Of a stretch of 64,000 nucleotides of DNA, positions 10,970-23,400 are shown piece by piece. Numbering within the stretch: the stretch's first letter is position 1; every line of letters begins with the position of its first letter. The stretch comes from Tribonema minus (Eukaryota > Sar > Xanthophyceae > Tribonematales > Tribonemataceae): the NCBI GenBank assembly GCA_017506865.1, contig JAFCMP010000157.1:1-64000 (forward strand), in the 5' to 3' direction. Both the position numbers and the translations under genes were made by a program. The notes beneath the pieces are model-generated. The model made no database searches and had not been told where the DNA came from. It was given only the letters and a program-made list of their open reading frames with translations.

Positions 10970-13900
10970 CGGCAGCAGCGCCGCTTGCGCTGCCTGCTGC
11001 GTCGCGCCGCTGTGCGGCCTGCCATACGACGCAGCACTGAGCAGCACGGCGCATGCGTGGCATCAGGCGGCAGCATATTGGTGCGGGGCATTCTGCAACG
11101 GCAGTGCCTCCAGCTCCCTGAGGCGCCGTGCGCTGCGCTGGAAGGCACCTGGCAGCAGCGGCAGCAGCGGCGGCAGGCATGCCGACCAAGACAAGAAGCC
11201 GTCTCAGCGGCAGCGCCGCCGCTGCCGGCGCGCTGCCGCCGCCGCCGCCGCCGCTCAAGCCTTCGCTGCTTCACAAGAGGGAAGCCGCGTGCCCGCTGCG
11301 GACTGGTAACAGCGCGGCTGCGCACGGGGCAGCAACGCTCAGGCGGCAGCGCTCAAGTCGCATCGCTCAACACCGGCCAAGGCGTACCCACACAGCGGCA
11401 GCGCAGCCACGGCGCCGTTGGCGGCGGCGCTGCGCAGCAGCGCTCGGCGCCACTGCCGGGCCGCGGCGGCAGCGGCGCCGCAACGACTAGACTATATATG
11501 GCGCTCTTGCACAGCGGCAGGCGGCGCAGGGCCGTTGGCGGCGGCATTGCGCAGCAGTGCTCGCCAGAGCCGGATGGCGGCGGCGGCGGCGGCTAGACTA
11601 CAACCCGCTCAGATCCGCGCGCGTGCCATGAACGGCGCCGCGGCGATCGGCGGCACGGGGCAGCAGCACTGCTCAGCAGCGATGTAAGCTGAGCGCTGCT
11701 GCCTATAAGAAAAACGACTGATGGAGCGTCACCGCGTGACGGAGCGTCACCGCGCTGGCCCCCCTTAAGCCCCCCCTCTATACACCCAGCTGCAAGCTGT
11801 AGAAGTTTGTCGGCCCTTCAGGCCTGACGTATGAGCTAGCAGCTTGCAGGGGTCTCGGGCATGCGTTCGCGTGTGATTTCTCGTGTGCGGCCAGTTCGAA
11901 GCATGCGCAGCGGTGCCCTCAGTACAACTGCCCGCTGTGGTGTGTGTGTGTGTGTGTGTGCGTGTGGCGAACTTCAAGCGATGAAGAGGGGTGGATAACT
12001 TTGTGTGGCTCGTGTGCGCCTGTCCAGTGCAGTGGGCGATGCGCAATCTGGCAATTTGGCGCGGTGCGTTCTGGCAATTTGGCGCGGTGCGTTGCGCAGT
12101 TGAGTGCAGCGCACGTCTGAGTTTGGGCTGTAGTTTCTCTCGAGTGTGTGTGCAGGCCTGGAGTGCCTTGCTCTGTAAGTGCGGCATGAGTGTGTGTGTG
12201 CGCGTGCGCGGTGTGCGATGTAGTTTTCATATCCAGTAGGCGCATGGGTGGGAAGGTCGCTAACTCCCCTTGCAGTGTTCCTTTGGCTCTGTAGTAGCCA
12301 GTTTGAAGTTGGCATTCTGTAGGCATGCCTACCTTGCCACTGTTTGATGTTTCTTTGCAGTAATGCCACGTTTATTGGCCCATATTCTGCAGCGTCTGTT
12401 GGTGCCAACTCTATGCCTGTCGCCTGTGCCACTTGGACATGTGATGTACTACTACCTTGAAGCTTCACTGAGTGAAGTAGCACTTGCCAAGTCAGAGCCT
12501 TCCTATTTGACTCCACCGCCAGCTTCAAACCGGCCTTGACAAAGCGCCCAAGCCTCACTCAGGTTCTTGTGGATTTGCTGATGGTTGCATGCTGTAGTGG
12601 GCCACACGTGGCTGCTCACCTTCAGTAGCTGTGCTTCGCGCCTCAAGTGCATGTTGAAGTGCATGTTGAAGTACAAAATATGCCCCCGCACATGGACAGG
12701 CCTTGAGACCATGCCAACCTTAGCTGTAGCCCTGATTCCAAAGGCCACCTGAGTGTGTGTTCTTTAGGGTACCGTGTTGTTCAGGGTACAGTGAGGATGT
12801 AACTGACAAAACCAGCAGATCAAGCACGAACAGTGACCTCTCAGTGTTGGAGTCGCCAGAAATGCTGCACTACATTGAGTCGTGATCATTGTGGAGGTTA
12901 GGCTAGACCACCCTTCTCCCGCCCCCCCCAAACACACATTCATTCGAGAGCAGCCGCACTGTGTTTACTGAACCAGAGCAAACAGCTGCCTGACAGTGTT
13001 TGTGCTGATGCAGCAGGCTCATGCAGCACACAAGCAACCCCACTGTAAAAAGGCAACTACCACACATGAGGTGACACGTAAGCATGGGATCTATCCCGCT
13101 CTGCTTCTGTGGCTCTCCCTGCAGCTGAATGCTGAGCGTTGACACTCATGGGGTGACCTTAACCCTAATTCTAACCCCTGATTGACACAGCAGCTCTTTC
13201 CCCCAACCCCAAGTGAGATGCATACTCTCCCGGGGCCCCTACCTTCGGCAAAGATTGAATCACCCAGTGTCTGAATGCGTTTTGAACACATCATCAGTGA
13301 TGTGGCCAGTTACACAGCCAGAATCAAGCACATGTTGTTGGGCCTTTGCAGGCTGCATGCGTTCGTCAGGGCTGCCGCAAGCAGGCAGCAGCATGATGTG
13401 ACACGTACCATGAGATGGCTGTATTTTGGTTATGTTTTAACAGCAAATACGTCACAATGTATGGAGGTGTGGATGACGTGAGCGCAGGAACGGCGACTAC
13501 CGTCATCAGGTGAACTGGTACGCGCGCTATACAGCTGATCATACGATCATGCAACACGATTTGTGGAATCCTCAGTGCGCGCCTACTGAGCACTTGCAGT
13601 ATCGTGCTTCACCACAGATGGTCACGTAACATGAGATGACTGTGGTTTTGTGACGTTTTAGCAGCAGATACGTCAATGTATGGGGGTATGGATGATGTGA
13701 ACACGGGAACGGTGATATCAGAAATTGTGTTGCATGATGAAATGATCGGCTACCCAAGAAGTGCATACATACCATTTCACATGATGACGGTGAAATCCGC
13801 AGTGTGGGCCTACTGAGCAGTGCCACGAGTAATCACAGTTTTGAGGATATTTATTGTGCTTCACCACAGATGGTCATCACCTGCCCGCTTGATGCCACTG

Positions 13901-15390
13901 TGCTTTGACTCCAGTGTCCATCACGCCAAGCATGGGCGCCAACACAATGCTGATTACACGCAGGTGTGCGAGGCAGCAGTAAGTAGCAAGCACACAAACA
14001 AAGCCAGACGATCACCCTCAGTCCTAGAAACAAAGGTCACTCATTTGTCAGGGAAAGGCTACAGGCAATCGCTCCGTTCTCAAAATGAGAGGTGAATGTG
14101 AGGCTGACTTGGCCAGCGAAGGGGGGGGGGAACAGGGGACCCACTAGGGGGACGCCCCCCCCCCCCCCCTGCTGACCGTTCACTGAACCCTCCCACACGA
14201 GAGTGCGGCTGTCAAATCCCCACCTTTCTGGAAAATGCTGCAGCTGTAAACGGCTCTAGTGTATAGTAGCGCCTGTTGGCCCCGTGAGACAGGGCGCAGT
14301 GCGCCCGCGGTGAGAAGAGGTGTGTGTGTGTGGGGGGGCGGGGGGGGGGGGGGGCGTGGCAACACACAGCGCGGGCTGCGAGCAGCGGCGCAGCTAGGGC
14401 TTCAAGCCCTGACTTTAGGGCTATGAGGCTCATTTGCTTGCGGTGTGAAAGCCTTGGCCCTCAGTCGAACGACTCACTAAGGGTTCACCCAGGTTTGAGC
14501 AGGGCCGCAGCCTAGGGTTAGAAGGCCTGGCCCTAGCGCCGGAAAGCAACCGCAAAGTGCCAGCCCCTGCAGCCGCTGCCCCAGTCACTGCAAGTACTTG
14601 AAGTTGCAGACTGTGACTTGCAGTTGCATACCGCCCCCGCCTCTTCACTGCCGCTGTTGAGTCCCAGAGGGGGCGCATCGGGGCAAAACTTGTGCGCGCG
14701 TGACCGGAACGGACAGCGACACCGCTCGCGCCTTCTATAAACACATAGAATACTAAAACCTACTCAAGATTTCCTACGTGCGTTGCCTAAGTGTGCGGGC
14801 GGGGCGCAAAGCTCCGGGTGGGGGGGGTATTAAAGAGGGGGCGGGGGGCAGGGGGTGGGCGTGGGGGTGGGGGGGGGCGGGGGGTCACGTGTGACACCGC
14901 TTAGCGTGTGCCGCGTAAGCGTCATCGGCCCGCGACTTTGATGCGTGCTTGCATAGCCGCGCAGCTGGAGGCGGCGGAGCCGGAGGAGTCGACGCTGGTG
15001 GCGTAATCGCTGGCGCCGCCGCTGCGCAGCAAACGATGACACACGACGGAGAAGAGGATGGTGAGGCACGGCTCTCAGTTACGATGAGCGGTGAACCTGA
15101 GGTTCTAAGCAACTAGGCCAGGGGTGCCGCAGAGGCGTGCAGCACGTTGATCATGCAGGTCTCGGTGTGGTTTGAACTAGCTGTGAGAGTGCTGGGTAAG
15201 GTATTACGTTGAAGAATTTGGTGACCAACATCGCCAAGCCTGCAACGCGCCCGCGAGAGGTTCGTTCGAGCATGATTGGCGGGCAGTCACAATGCGCTGT
15301 GGCAGCAATGCTCAGCAGTCCTGAGAGATGCAGCAGCTACGCCGCTGGCACCCAGGAAAAGAGCGTGTGCTATGTGCCTACTTCAGCTAT
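10970..15390. other. Repeat-rich stretch without a recognisable gene
   Basis: 10.63-11.70 kb is dominated by GCC/CAG-type repeats, so its long frames on both strands are compositional. A TG run lies at about 11938-11965. A tandem duplication lies at 13.39-13.87 kb, and G or C tracts lie at about 14120-14170, 14325-14355 and 14818-14885. A minus-strand frame (about 15112-14890, Ala/Pro-rich) might be an exon of the 17.9 kb gene, but I could not join it. Confidence 0.45.
13390..13880. repeat. Tandem duplication, unit about 220 bp
   Basis: 13400-13590 and 13615-13810 are diverged copies. Shared words are catgagatgRctgt, gtatggRggt and tacgtca, ending in gtgcttcaccacagatggtc at about 13605. A partial third copy begins with the same word at about 13855. 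Confidence 0.7.
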
Positions 15391-15765
15391 GCTAGTTCAA
15401 CATGTCGCCACTTGCGGAGGCGCACTGCAACGCGCCGCACTGCACGCAACGCTGCTCACGCCGGGAACAATTCGAGCGCGCAGCGCACGACTCGGCTCCA
15501 TCTCTGAGAGCATAAAGTTTAGAGTTGGAGTGCGCCCCCCGTCACACCGCCACCTCTGTGCCCGCAGCCCAGCACCCCCCGCCCCCCCACCCCCACCCCT
15601 GTGATGCAGCAGGGGGCGTGCCGCCTGCCAACGACAATGACGCAGTTGAATTGACCCCCCCCGCGACGCAGCAGGGGACGTGCCACGACGACGGTGACCA
15701 CAGTTGAAGTTGAATTTGAAGTTGCCCCCCCCCCCGCCGAGCGCCGCCGCCGCGCCCGCACGCAC

Positions 15766-17885
15766 CTGGCCGTGTCGTCGTCGCCCGAGTTCGACGACCC
15801 CTGGCTTGAGCTCGACAGCGGCGGGCGCCGCCCCGCGGCCTGGTGCGCAAGCGCCTTGAGGCGCTTGGCCTGCCGCAGGTCCTCCGCGAACTTGGGCCGC
15901 AGGTGCAGCGCCTCCCTGCCGCCGCTGCCGCCGCCGCTGCTGCCGCCGCTGCCGCCCGCCGCTTCGTCGCCGCTCGTCAGCATGCCCGCGTCCTCCTCGT
16001 CGTCGCTGGCGCGGCCGCTGCCGCCGCCGCCGCCCTCCGCGATGCACGGTAGCTCCGCCATGCGCCGGCGCGCGCGCGGCGGAGCCTGATCCTGCGCGGT
16101 GCCGCAGCCTCCGCCGCCGCTGCGGTCCGCGGCGGACCTGGCGCTGTCCGGCGAGTTGCCGCCGGAAGACGAGGGCGACCGCGCGCGCTTAGCGATGGGC
16201 GCGGAGCCGTTGCCGGTGGCACGCGCCGCCTCCGCCGCCGCCTGCACCAGCTTGCTGTCGCCGCTGCCGCCGCCGCCGCCGGAGGCGACGGAGCCGCTGC
16301 CGGTGCTGCTGCTGCTGCCGGCGGAAGAGGCGGAGGTGGCGGCGCTGACGCTGCTGCCGCGCGTGGCCGTCGACGACGACGACGAGTTGACGCTGCCGCC
16401 GCCGCTACCGCACTCGCTGCCGTCGGCGCTGCTGCTGCCGCCGTTGCCGTTGCCGGCACGCGCGCGGCCGCCGCCGCCGCCCGCGGCCGCAGGCTTGTTA
16501 ATGCCCGCCGCTACGACGGCGGCGCGCAGCGCCATGAAGTTGTCGATGCCGCCCGCGGCGCCGCCGCTGCTGCCGCTCTCGACGCCGCTGCCGGCGCTGC
16601 TGGCGCTGGGCGCGGCGGCGGCGGCGGGGACGATGGGGTCGGTGCGCGTGCGCTGCTTGAGGCGGCGGTCGCGGCGCGCCTTCGCCTCCTTCTCGCGGTA
16701 CCCGATGGGGTCCGCCTCGCGCAGCCGCCGCCGCGACTCCGCCTTGCGGCGCCGCTGGTTGGCCTTGCGGCGCTCGTCCTCCGCCGTGTCGGCAACACTC
16801 GCGTCGCCGCCGCCGCCGTCGCCGCCGCGCCTGCGGCCGCCGCCGCCGCTGCCGCCGCTCTCACCAGCGGCAGCGGCGGCGGAGGCTGCCATGTGGAAGC
16901 CGTTGGCCAGGTCAGGGAAGCTGCCGACGCCCGGCAGGCCGACGTGGTGCATGGGGGGCATCTGGGGGAACCCCGCCGCCCCCCCGTACACCGCCGCCGG
17001 CGAGTAGCACCCGTTCGCGCGCAGGAAGTTGAGGTTCGGGGCCTTGACGGAGGCGCTGCCGCCGCCGCCGCCGCCCGCGGCGGCGCCGTGCTGCAGCGGC
17101 AGCAGCGGCGGAACGCCCAACCCCCCCATGCCCATGGGGAAGTAGGGGGACGGCCCCAGGGGGGGCGCGCCGGGGGGCGAGGGGACCCCCCCGTACATGT
17201 GCAGCCCCGCAGCGAACGGCGCCACCGGCTGCGCGTACGGCCAGTACGCCGCCATCTGCGGCAGCGGCAGCGCGACGGGCGTGGGGACGGGGCTCGGGCG
17301 CTCGCTCTTGACGAAGCGCGCCGCCGCGGCGTGGTGCCCCGGGGGGTAGATGGGCATATTGGGGTCCCACGGGCTGCCCGGCAGACCGTCCGCCATGGAG
17401 GGCATCGGCACCCCAGGCGGCGGCACCAGGTGCGATTTGTTGCTGTTCTGGCTGGCGGCGGAGCCGCTTGAGGCGTCGCTGGAGAAGCCGCTGCCGCAGC
17501 TGCCGAGTTTCATGGTGTCCAGGACGGCGGGGGGGGTGCCGCTCTGCGCGCCGGGGGGCAACTGCCTGCCGCTGCCGTCAGCGGCAGGGGGGTCGTCGTT
17601 GCCGTCGTCCGAACTGCTGCTGCTCGCGTCGCCGTTCAGCATGTTCTGCTGCTGGGCTGCCTTGAGAGCCTGCTGAAAGTTGAGCTGAAGGCCTACGGGC
17701 ACCGCTGATGGGAGGTGGTCTAGGCCTTGAACGTGGTTTGCGGGCTGCAAAGGGGAGCCCGTGCCAGCGGGACCACCGCTGGCCTGTGAAGGATAGCTGC
17801 TTTGATAAGCGGGCTGCATGTTGCTCACGGCAGCCCAGTTACTCTGGTCCGCGCCAGGCTCCTCCCATGTCGCTCTTCTTTCCAT
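15766..17885 (-). CDS. Ser/Gly/Pro/Ala-rich protein with an arginine-rich basic region
   Basis: One long open frame starts at ATG 17885, with an in-frame stop just upstream. It reaches a likely donor (GCCAG|gtgcgt) at 15766 after about 706 codons. The product is mostly disordered: Ser runs, Gly runs and Pro-rich stretches (GVPSPPGAPPLGPSPYFPMG). Near the middle is a dense basic block, EDERRKANQRRRKAESRRRL, then GYREKEAKARRDRRLKQR. A second basic helix near the end reads FAEDLRQAKRLKALAHQA. This architecture suggests a nuclear or nucleic-acid-binding regulator, but I do not recognise the domain. A possible terminal exon is 15503-15392, which joins in phase after ctctcag and ends at TAG; this is weak. 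The exon is much more GC-rich than its flanks. An upstream first exon is possible. Confidence 0.6.
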
Positions 17886-20339
17886 CTCGCTCTGATGGCC
17901 GCCGCTGCAGCTGACGAAATGCTGTAGAGTTCCTTAATGTTATTAGCACGCTTGCCGGTGGAGCTGATCTCGATGCCTGAAAAGCAGGGCACCAAGTCAA
18001 GAGCAGCAATGAATGAGGTCGATGTCCCCAGCAGCATAAGCTTGTGCGCTGGTACGCCCACACACGCACTCAGGTGCGGAGGCGAAACGCCAGCTGTGCG
18101 GACCGCCAGGCTACCGCTGCCTAGGCTGCTGCCCGGCAACTTGCAGGATCTTAACGACACTCTGTGGCGCGCTGCTAGCCCTCACCAAAACACGCACGTG
18201 CCGAACACGCTCTCTGTGCCTTTGCTGTTTTGTTGTTGCTCCTCCCACGCAGCTCTCCCGTCAGCACAATCCCTTGCAAAGTAGATGAGATTATTTGTTA
18301 GCGGCGACTACTACCGCTGCAGGCCATCCACGCCTCGCCTCCTCTCACCTTGCTTCGCCGCTTCCTCGATGCTTCCTCTCGATGCGCTGTCTAGTTACGT
18401 CAGCTCAGCTCGATCGATGAGAGGGCGTAAAAAGAAACATTTCTGGGTACGTCATTTGTGATGACCCTTAAGCCCAACCCTATATTCGCCAAGCCCTACC
18501 TTTCAGGCGGTAACATTGCTTGTGAAACCGTTACCCAAGCCCAAGCATGTCAGCAAGACGTGCCATGGCTTACAGCCACAGTAATGTGCTTTCCCTTCCA
18601 CAAAGCGAGTGTCTGCGAACACAAATTCCCAACATTGACCCAAGAAGGGGCATGTGGGCCACCGCCGCTGCACCGACACCTCCTGTGCAAGAGGCTCGAC
18701 AGCCATGCAGTGTCAAGCCATCCCTTTGAGTTTGACCTCCCCAAACACATGTGGCTGGATTCAGTGGGATAGGCAGTGCTCAACGCAAATCACGTGGCAG
18801 GCTCAGAGGAAGGGGGGGTGCTGACAGGATGACACGTGGATAAGCTCAGAGAGCTTCAAGCTCCGAATGGGCTGTGGCTGTCACAGAAGACATGCATGCA
18901 TACATACTGTTAGCCTTGTTCAACAAGTTGTTCCCCGACATGTCCCCTGAGCGTAGAATCTAACCTTGCAGCTTCCAAGCTAATTGGCAGCAGCATGCTG
19001 CAGCTGCCTCAGGGGCAGGGAGGCGCGCGGGAGGGGGGGAGGGGGGGGGCAACCCGAAGTTGGGATTAGCAACTCATGAATGACGATAGAATAATACACA
19101 CAATGGCCATTCTTCACAGGCTCTCTGTTGCCATGCCTGCAAAATTTTAATGAAATCTTGATTAAGTTGAGCAGATAGGCGACAGTGCTGGCTACCTAGC
19201 TGGTGTTGCCGTAATACTATCTACGAGAGCTTGGCCTGGTGCGGCCTAGCAGAATGTGAATGGCTGCCACGCTCGCCTCCTCCTTTCTGTGCCCCTTGCT
19301 GGTTCCTGGTTTTTGGCCCCAATTTTTCCCGAAATTGCCGAAACTCTGAAATCAGGCTTGCTCTCCATATATGCAGCGTCCTGAAGCGCTTCCTCTCATG
19401 TCTAGTCTGAGCAATTGTTGACAGGCACAGAAGTATTGAGGTACACGCAGGGCACAAGCATTTGCGCCATACAGCCAGCAGCAAACCTTACAACAGCCGG
19501 ATGTTAGACAAGAAGTGGCACAGCATGCTGCTGGGCTTCAAACGCTACTTGCCAATGCCATTGTTGTACACTCACCGCACGCGTACAGTGGCTGCGCATA
19601 TGCGCAAGTGGACAAGGCAGGTGGATGTGCAACTCAGGGGCGCAGCAATCGAGTTAACATCACGACTTCAGCTCTTGAATGCCAGCGCTGGCTTTATTAG
19701 GTGATGGGTGCAAACTCATGTGGTTGGTACCCCCCTAGCATTCTGCGATGCGTGGGGCACTGCCATCAACCTGGGCAGGCTGAGCTTTCTCCAACTTGCA
19801 TACTTCGAAGTATGAAGTATATCTTACTTCAAGTTGTGTCCCCGCTGCAGCGGCCGCACTGCTGGCAGCATGTCGAACATCAAACCCCAGATGGTGCAAG
19901 ACATTGTGAGCGGCGAGCGCTGCGGGGTGCAAGCGTAAAGCACGCGTTGGACTGCAATACCAGCGATGTGACTCTCCCATGATTGAAGCTGTCTTGTGAC
20001 GCGGCCCTGTGCGACGTCACTTGCAGCTCTCCTTTGACTGTAGCGGCTCTGTGCAATGTCACGGTACGGCAGCTGCTGAGGGAATGCGCACTGCCCTGCG
20101 GGGCTGCAGGCGGCAAACAGCACGCGCGTTTGGCGGCAGCCGGGGCGCCTTCCCGCACGCCGCCAGCGAGCATCATCATACCACGCTGTACCAGCGTGCT
20201 GCGCGCTGTGTCGGCACGCAAGCATCCAGCATCGCCGTCACCGCTGGGTTGTGGTCAGAGAGCCTGCGCTGCAACTTCAACTTGAAGCAGAGCCCACAGC
20301 GTGGTAACGCATGTGCACTCAGAGCAGAGGCGCCGCGCT
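17886..20339. other. Intergenic; no recognisable gene
   Basis: This lies between the start of the Ser/Gly-rich gene and the 3' side of B9D1. Short frames exist on both strands (for example plus 19462-19704), but none shows a familiar motif or convincing exon structure. At about 19802-19835 there are palindromic words (tacttcgaagta) typical of the introns in this window. Confidence 0.4.
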
Positions 20340-20430
20340 AAGAGTTTGCAGACTTCAGGCAGCACCCCACGCCGTGCCGCCGCTGGATGAGGCTCTGTGC
20401 AAACGACGGCGACAGCTGCACGCTGCACAA
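20340..20430 (-). repeat. Echo of the B9D1 terminal exon end
   Basis: The last coding bases of B9D1 (tttgcgcagagcctcat and the adjoining Leu-Pro codons) are repeated here, downstream of the true stop. In this copy the stop codon has become CAG. The same ladder pattern therefore also affects the 3' end of a terminal exon. Confidence 0.65.
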
Positions 20431-20498
20431 CTTGAAGTAGTGCCCCGCGCAAGTTCCACCAGCGCCTGGCAGCGCGCCGCCGCCGCCGCCGCCGCCGC

Positions 20499-23400
20499 CT
20501 AGATGAGGCTCTGCGCGAACGACGGCAGCTGCACGCTGCGCGGCGGCTGCGGCGACAGCGTATCGCCGAAAACGGCCGTGCCGCTGAGCGACGCCGCGGA
20601 CGCGTGTTGGCTCGTCGCGCCAGCTGCAGCGGCAGCAGCAGCAGCAGCGCTCAGCTCCGCGGGCGGCGCCTGCGGCGGCGGCAGCGCGGCGCCGCACACC
20701 GGCGCGGCGTCGACGTTGTAGCCCATGGCGCCCATGCCCCTGCGTGCGGAGCGTCGGTGATGATGAAGTTGAAGTTGAAGTTGGACAGCTGTTTTTCGAT
20801 GCATCCTTAGCGTGCGCGGAAGTTCGCTGCGCTTTTTTGCACGAAGATTTCGATCGCTTCGGGTGTTTCGCGTTCAAATGTAGTGTAGGGCTATGGGGCT
20901 ATTAGGTGTGGAACGACAGGCGCGTTGCGAGCGCAGGCTGTGCTACCCTACCTACCCCCTGTGACAAACGCTGATCAGAACCAATCACAGCGCGTCCGAC
21001 AACCTCGATCACATGCACACACTTGAAGTACACACATGCGCGGCTGTACATATGTACATACTTGCGCGTCCTTGCCACCAGTGCTCAGCTAGGGCTAGCG
21101 CACGCCCCGTGTCATGACATACTTCATAGCATCCTACAGCTACCCCATACTTTGAAGTAAGTCGGCTCTCACCGTGTCATGACATTGAGGCTTACGCGCA
21201 CATACCCCCTGCGCTGCAAGCGCGTCCTACAGGTGTTGCCCCTGCTCTCAAGTAACTAGCTCTCAGTTTTCCATAACATGACCCGTATACGTGCTGCGTC
21301 GCTCAGCCCTTCCCCATGAGTCACCCAGCTGTCACCTTTGGTCGAGGGTCGCTCATTTATCACCAGGTCATGACGTTAAGGCTACCGCGCACTCGCCCCC
21401 TGCGTTGCACGCGCGTCACCTCTAGAACTTTCATCACCTCGTCATACAGTCGAGGCTGCTGCGCTACGCGAGCAAGCAAGTCGGCTCTCACCGTGTCATA
21501 CCATCAAGGCTGATGCGCACGCGCCCCCTGTGCTGCACGCGCGTCCTACAGCTCTTGCCCTTGCTTTCACGTGAGTCGGCTAAGTAGCTCGGCTCTTAAC
21601 GCGTCTTGCAGGTCACTCAGCACTTGCCGTGTCATAGCATTACGGTTCACGCGTATGCGCCTGTTGCCCCTACACGCAAGCAGCTCCGCTCTCACCTCGC
21701 CACAACAGCCACCGCCCCTATCTGCGAGTAGGTAAGTCAGCCAAGTAAGTCGGTTCTCACCGTGTCTCGTACGTAACTCATCTCTCACCTTGTCATGACA
21801 GTGAGGCTCACGCGCACGCGCCCCCTGCGCTGCACGCGCGTCACCTCGCGCCCCTCCGACCGCGCCACCAGCTTGGGGTCGAAGAACTCGGGGTACGCGC
21901 CCGCTATCCACCCCCGCACGCGTTGCAGTATCGACGACGCCTGAAACGGAATTGCAATGTCGAGGTGAAAATGATTTCTTCAGTTTGTCGGCGAGTTCTC
22001 AGCGCCTGCAGCTCCCCACACGCGCACGCGCCGCGGTGCTGAAGTTGCTTCTGAAAGTGCAAGTTCTTACTGTTGAAGTAAGGTGTAGTGCGCACGAAAG
22101 GACTCTGGGTACGTGCCCGCGATCCACCCACGCACGCGCTGCAGTATCGACGATGCCTGAAACGTCAACGAGATAAACAGGATGTTGAGGTGAAGTTGAT
22201 TTCAGTCCTGTTATCGAGTTCTTCAAGCCTGCGACTCCGCACCCGTGCACGCGCCGAGGTGCTGAAGTTGCTTCTGAAAGCAAGTTCAGTTGAAAGGGCT
22301 CGGGGTACGCGCCCGCGATCGACCCGCGCGCGCGCTGCAGTGTCGGAGGGCGCCCTGAAACATCAACACGGTGTTGAGGTGAAGTTATTTTCAGTCCTGT
22401 TGTTGAGGTCTTAGTGCACGCTCTCCAACTGCGAACGCGCTGCAGCATCCAGGGTGTCTGAAGACGGCGGTGGTCAAGGGAAGGGCTGGAATTGGGAGTT
22501 CCCATACGTGCTCGACACAACCTATGCAGACCCTGCGCCGACCAACACACAGGTGAGGAAGCCTAGGCTGTTGGCGTAACAAAAACAAGAAAAAACGTGT
22601 GCTGGCGCGAATCAGATACCTTGCCAATGGTGATTGATTCGACATGTGACACAAACTTCAACTTCAATGACTTGTGCATCAAGAGTTTATTTGGAGACCA
22701 AGGAGTTGTGCATTCTGATCTGCTGCATTGCACTGGTGTGCTAGCACAGCAAGAAAATTCATATACTTCGAAATTGACAGAAAATGTGCAACTGAAGTCA
22801 TTTTCAGTCCCTTTTGTGGAGTTCTTCGCGCCCGCGATCCACCCGCGCGCACGCGCTTGTGGTATAGAGGACGCCTGGCAACACAATGTTGAAGTGAAGG
22901 GTATGTTCAGTCCTTCGGCGTTCAGCCGCAGCAGCGACAGTATTGACGCAGTAGCGCCCATCCAAGCCTGAACTACTGCGCTCGCGCTTGGCCTAACCCT
23001 AACCCTAGCTGACACCCCTGTCGTCGCCAACCATATAAAGGCGTATCTCTATCATCTGCAGTGTCCATCCATGCATCCACGCTTCGATAGGAGGCACTTT
23101 CGGCCCTCGCCACCTCCCCCCCCGCACACACAAACACACATGCACACACAATGCCTCACTATCGGCCGGCGCACATGTACAGACCTGCTGTGCGCGCGCC
23201 GACCAGCAAACGCAAGTATTCGAGCACTGACACACCGGCGGCGGTATGAGCACTGCCCTCACACTGGAGCGCGCGCGAACGCGCGTCAGCAACAGCCGCC
23301 AGAACCTTGTTAATAAGAATTTTGATCATCGCACCAATGCAGGAGCGCCCCCCTACAACACCCCCATACACGCCGCCCTCACCAAGGGCGCGTACATGTA

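Noticed and set aside
10642-11325. Long minus-strand open frame
   Set aside because: GCC/CAG repeats keep several frames open; the plus strand carries an exon with acceptor and hydrophobic segment in the same place.
16099-17007. Long plus-strand open frame opposite the Ser/Gly-rich exon
   Set aside because: It is antisense to a longer minus frame; its Pro/Leu/Ala runs are the complement of Gly/Ser/Ala codon repeats.
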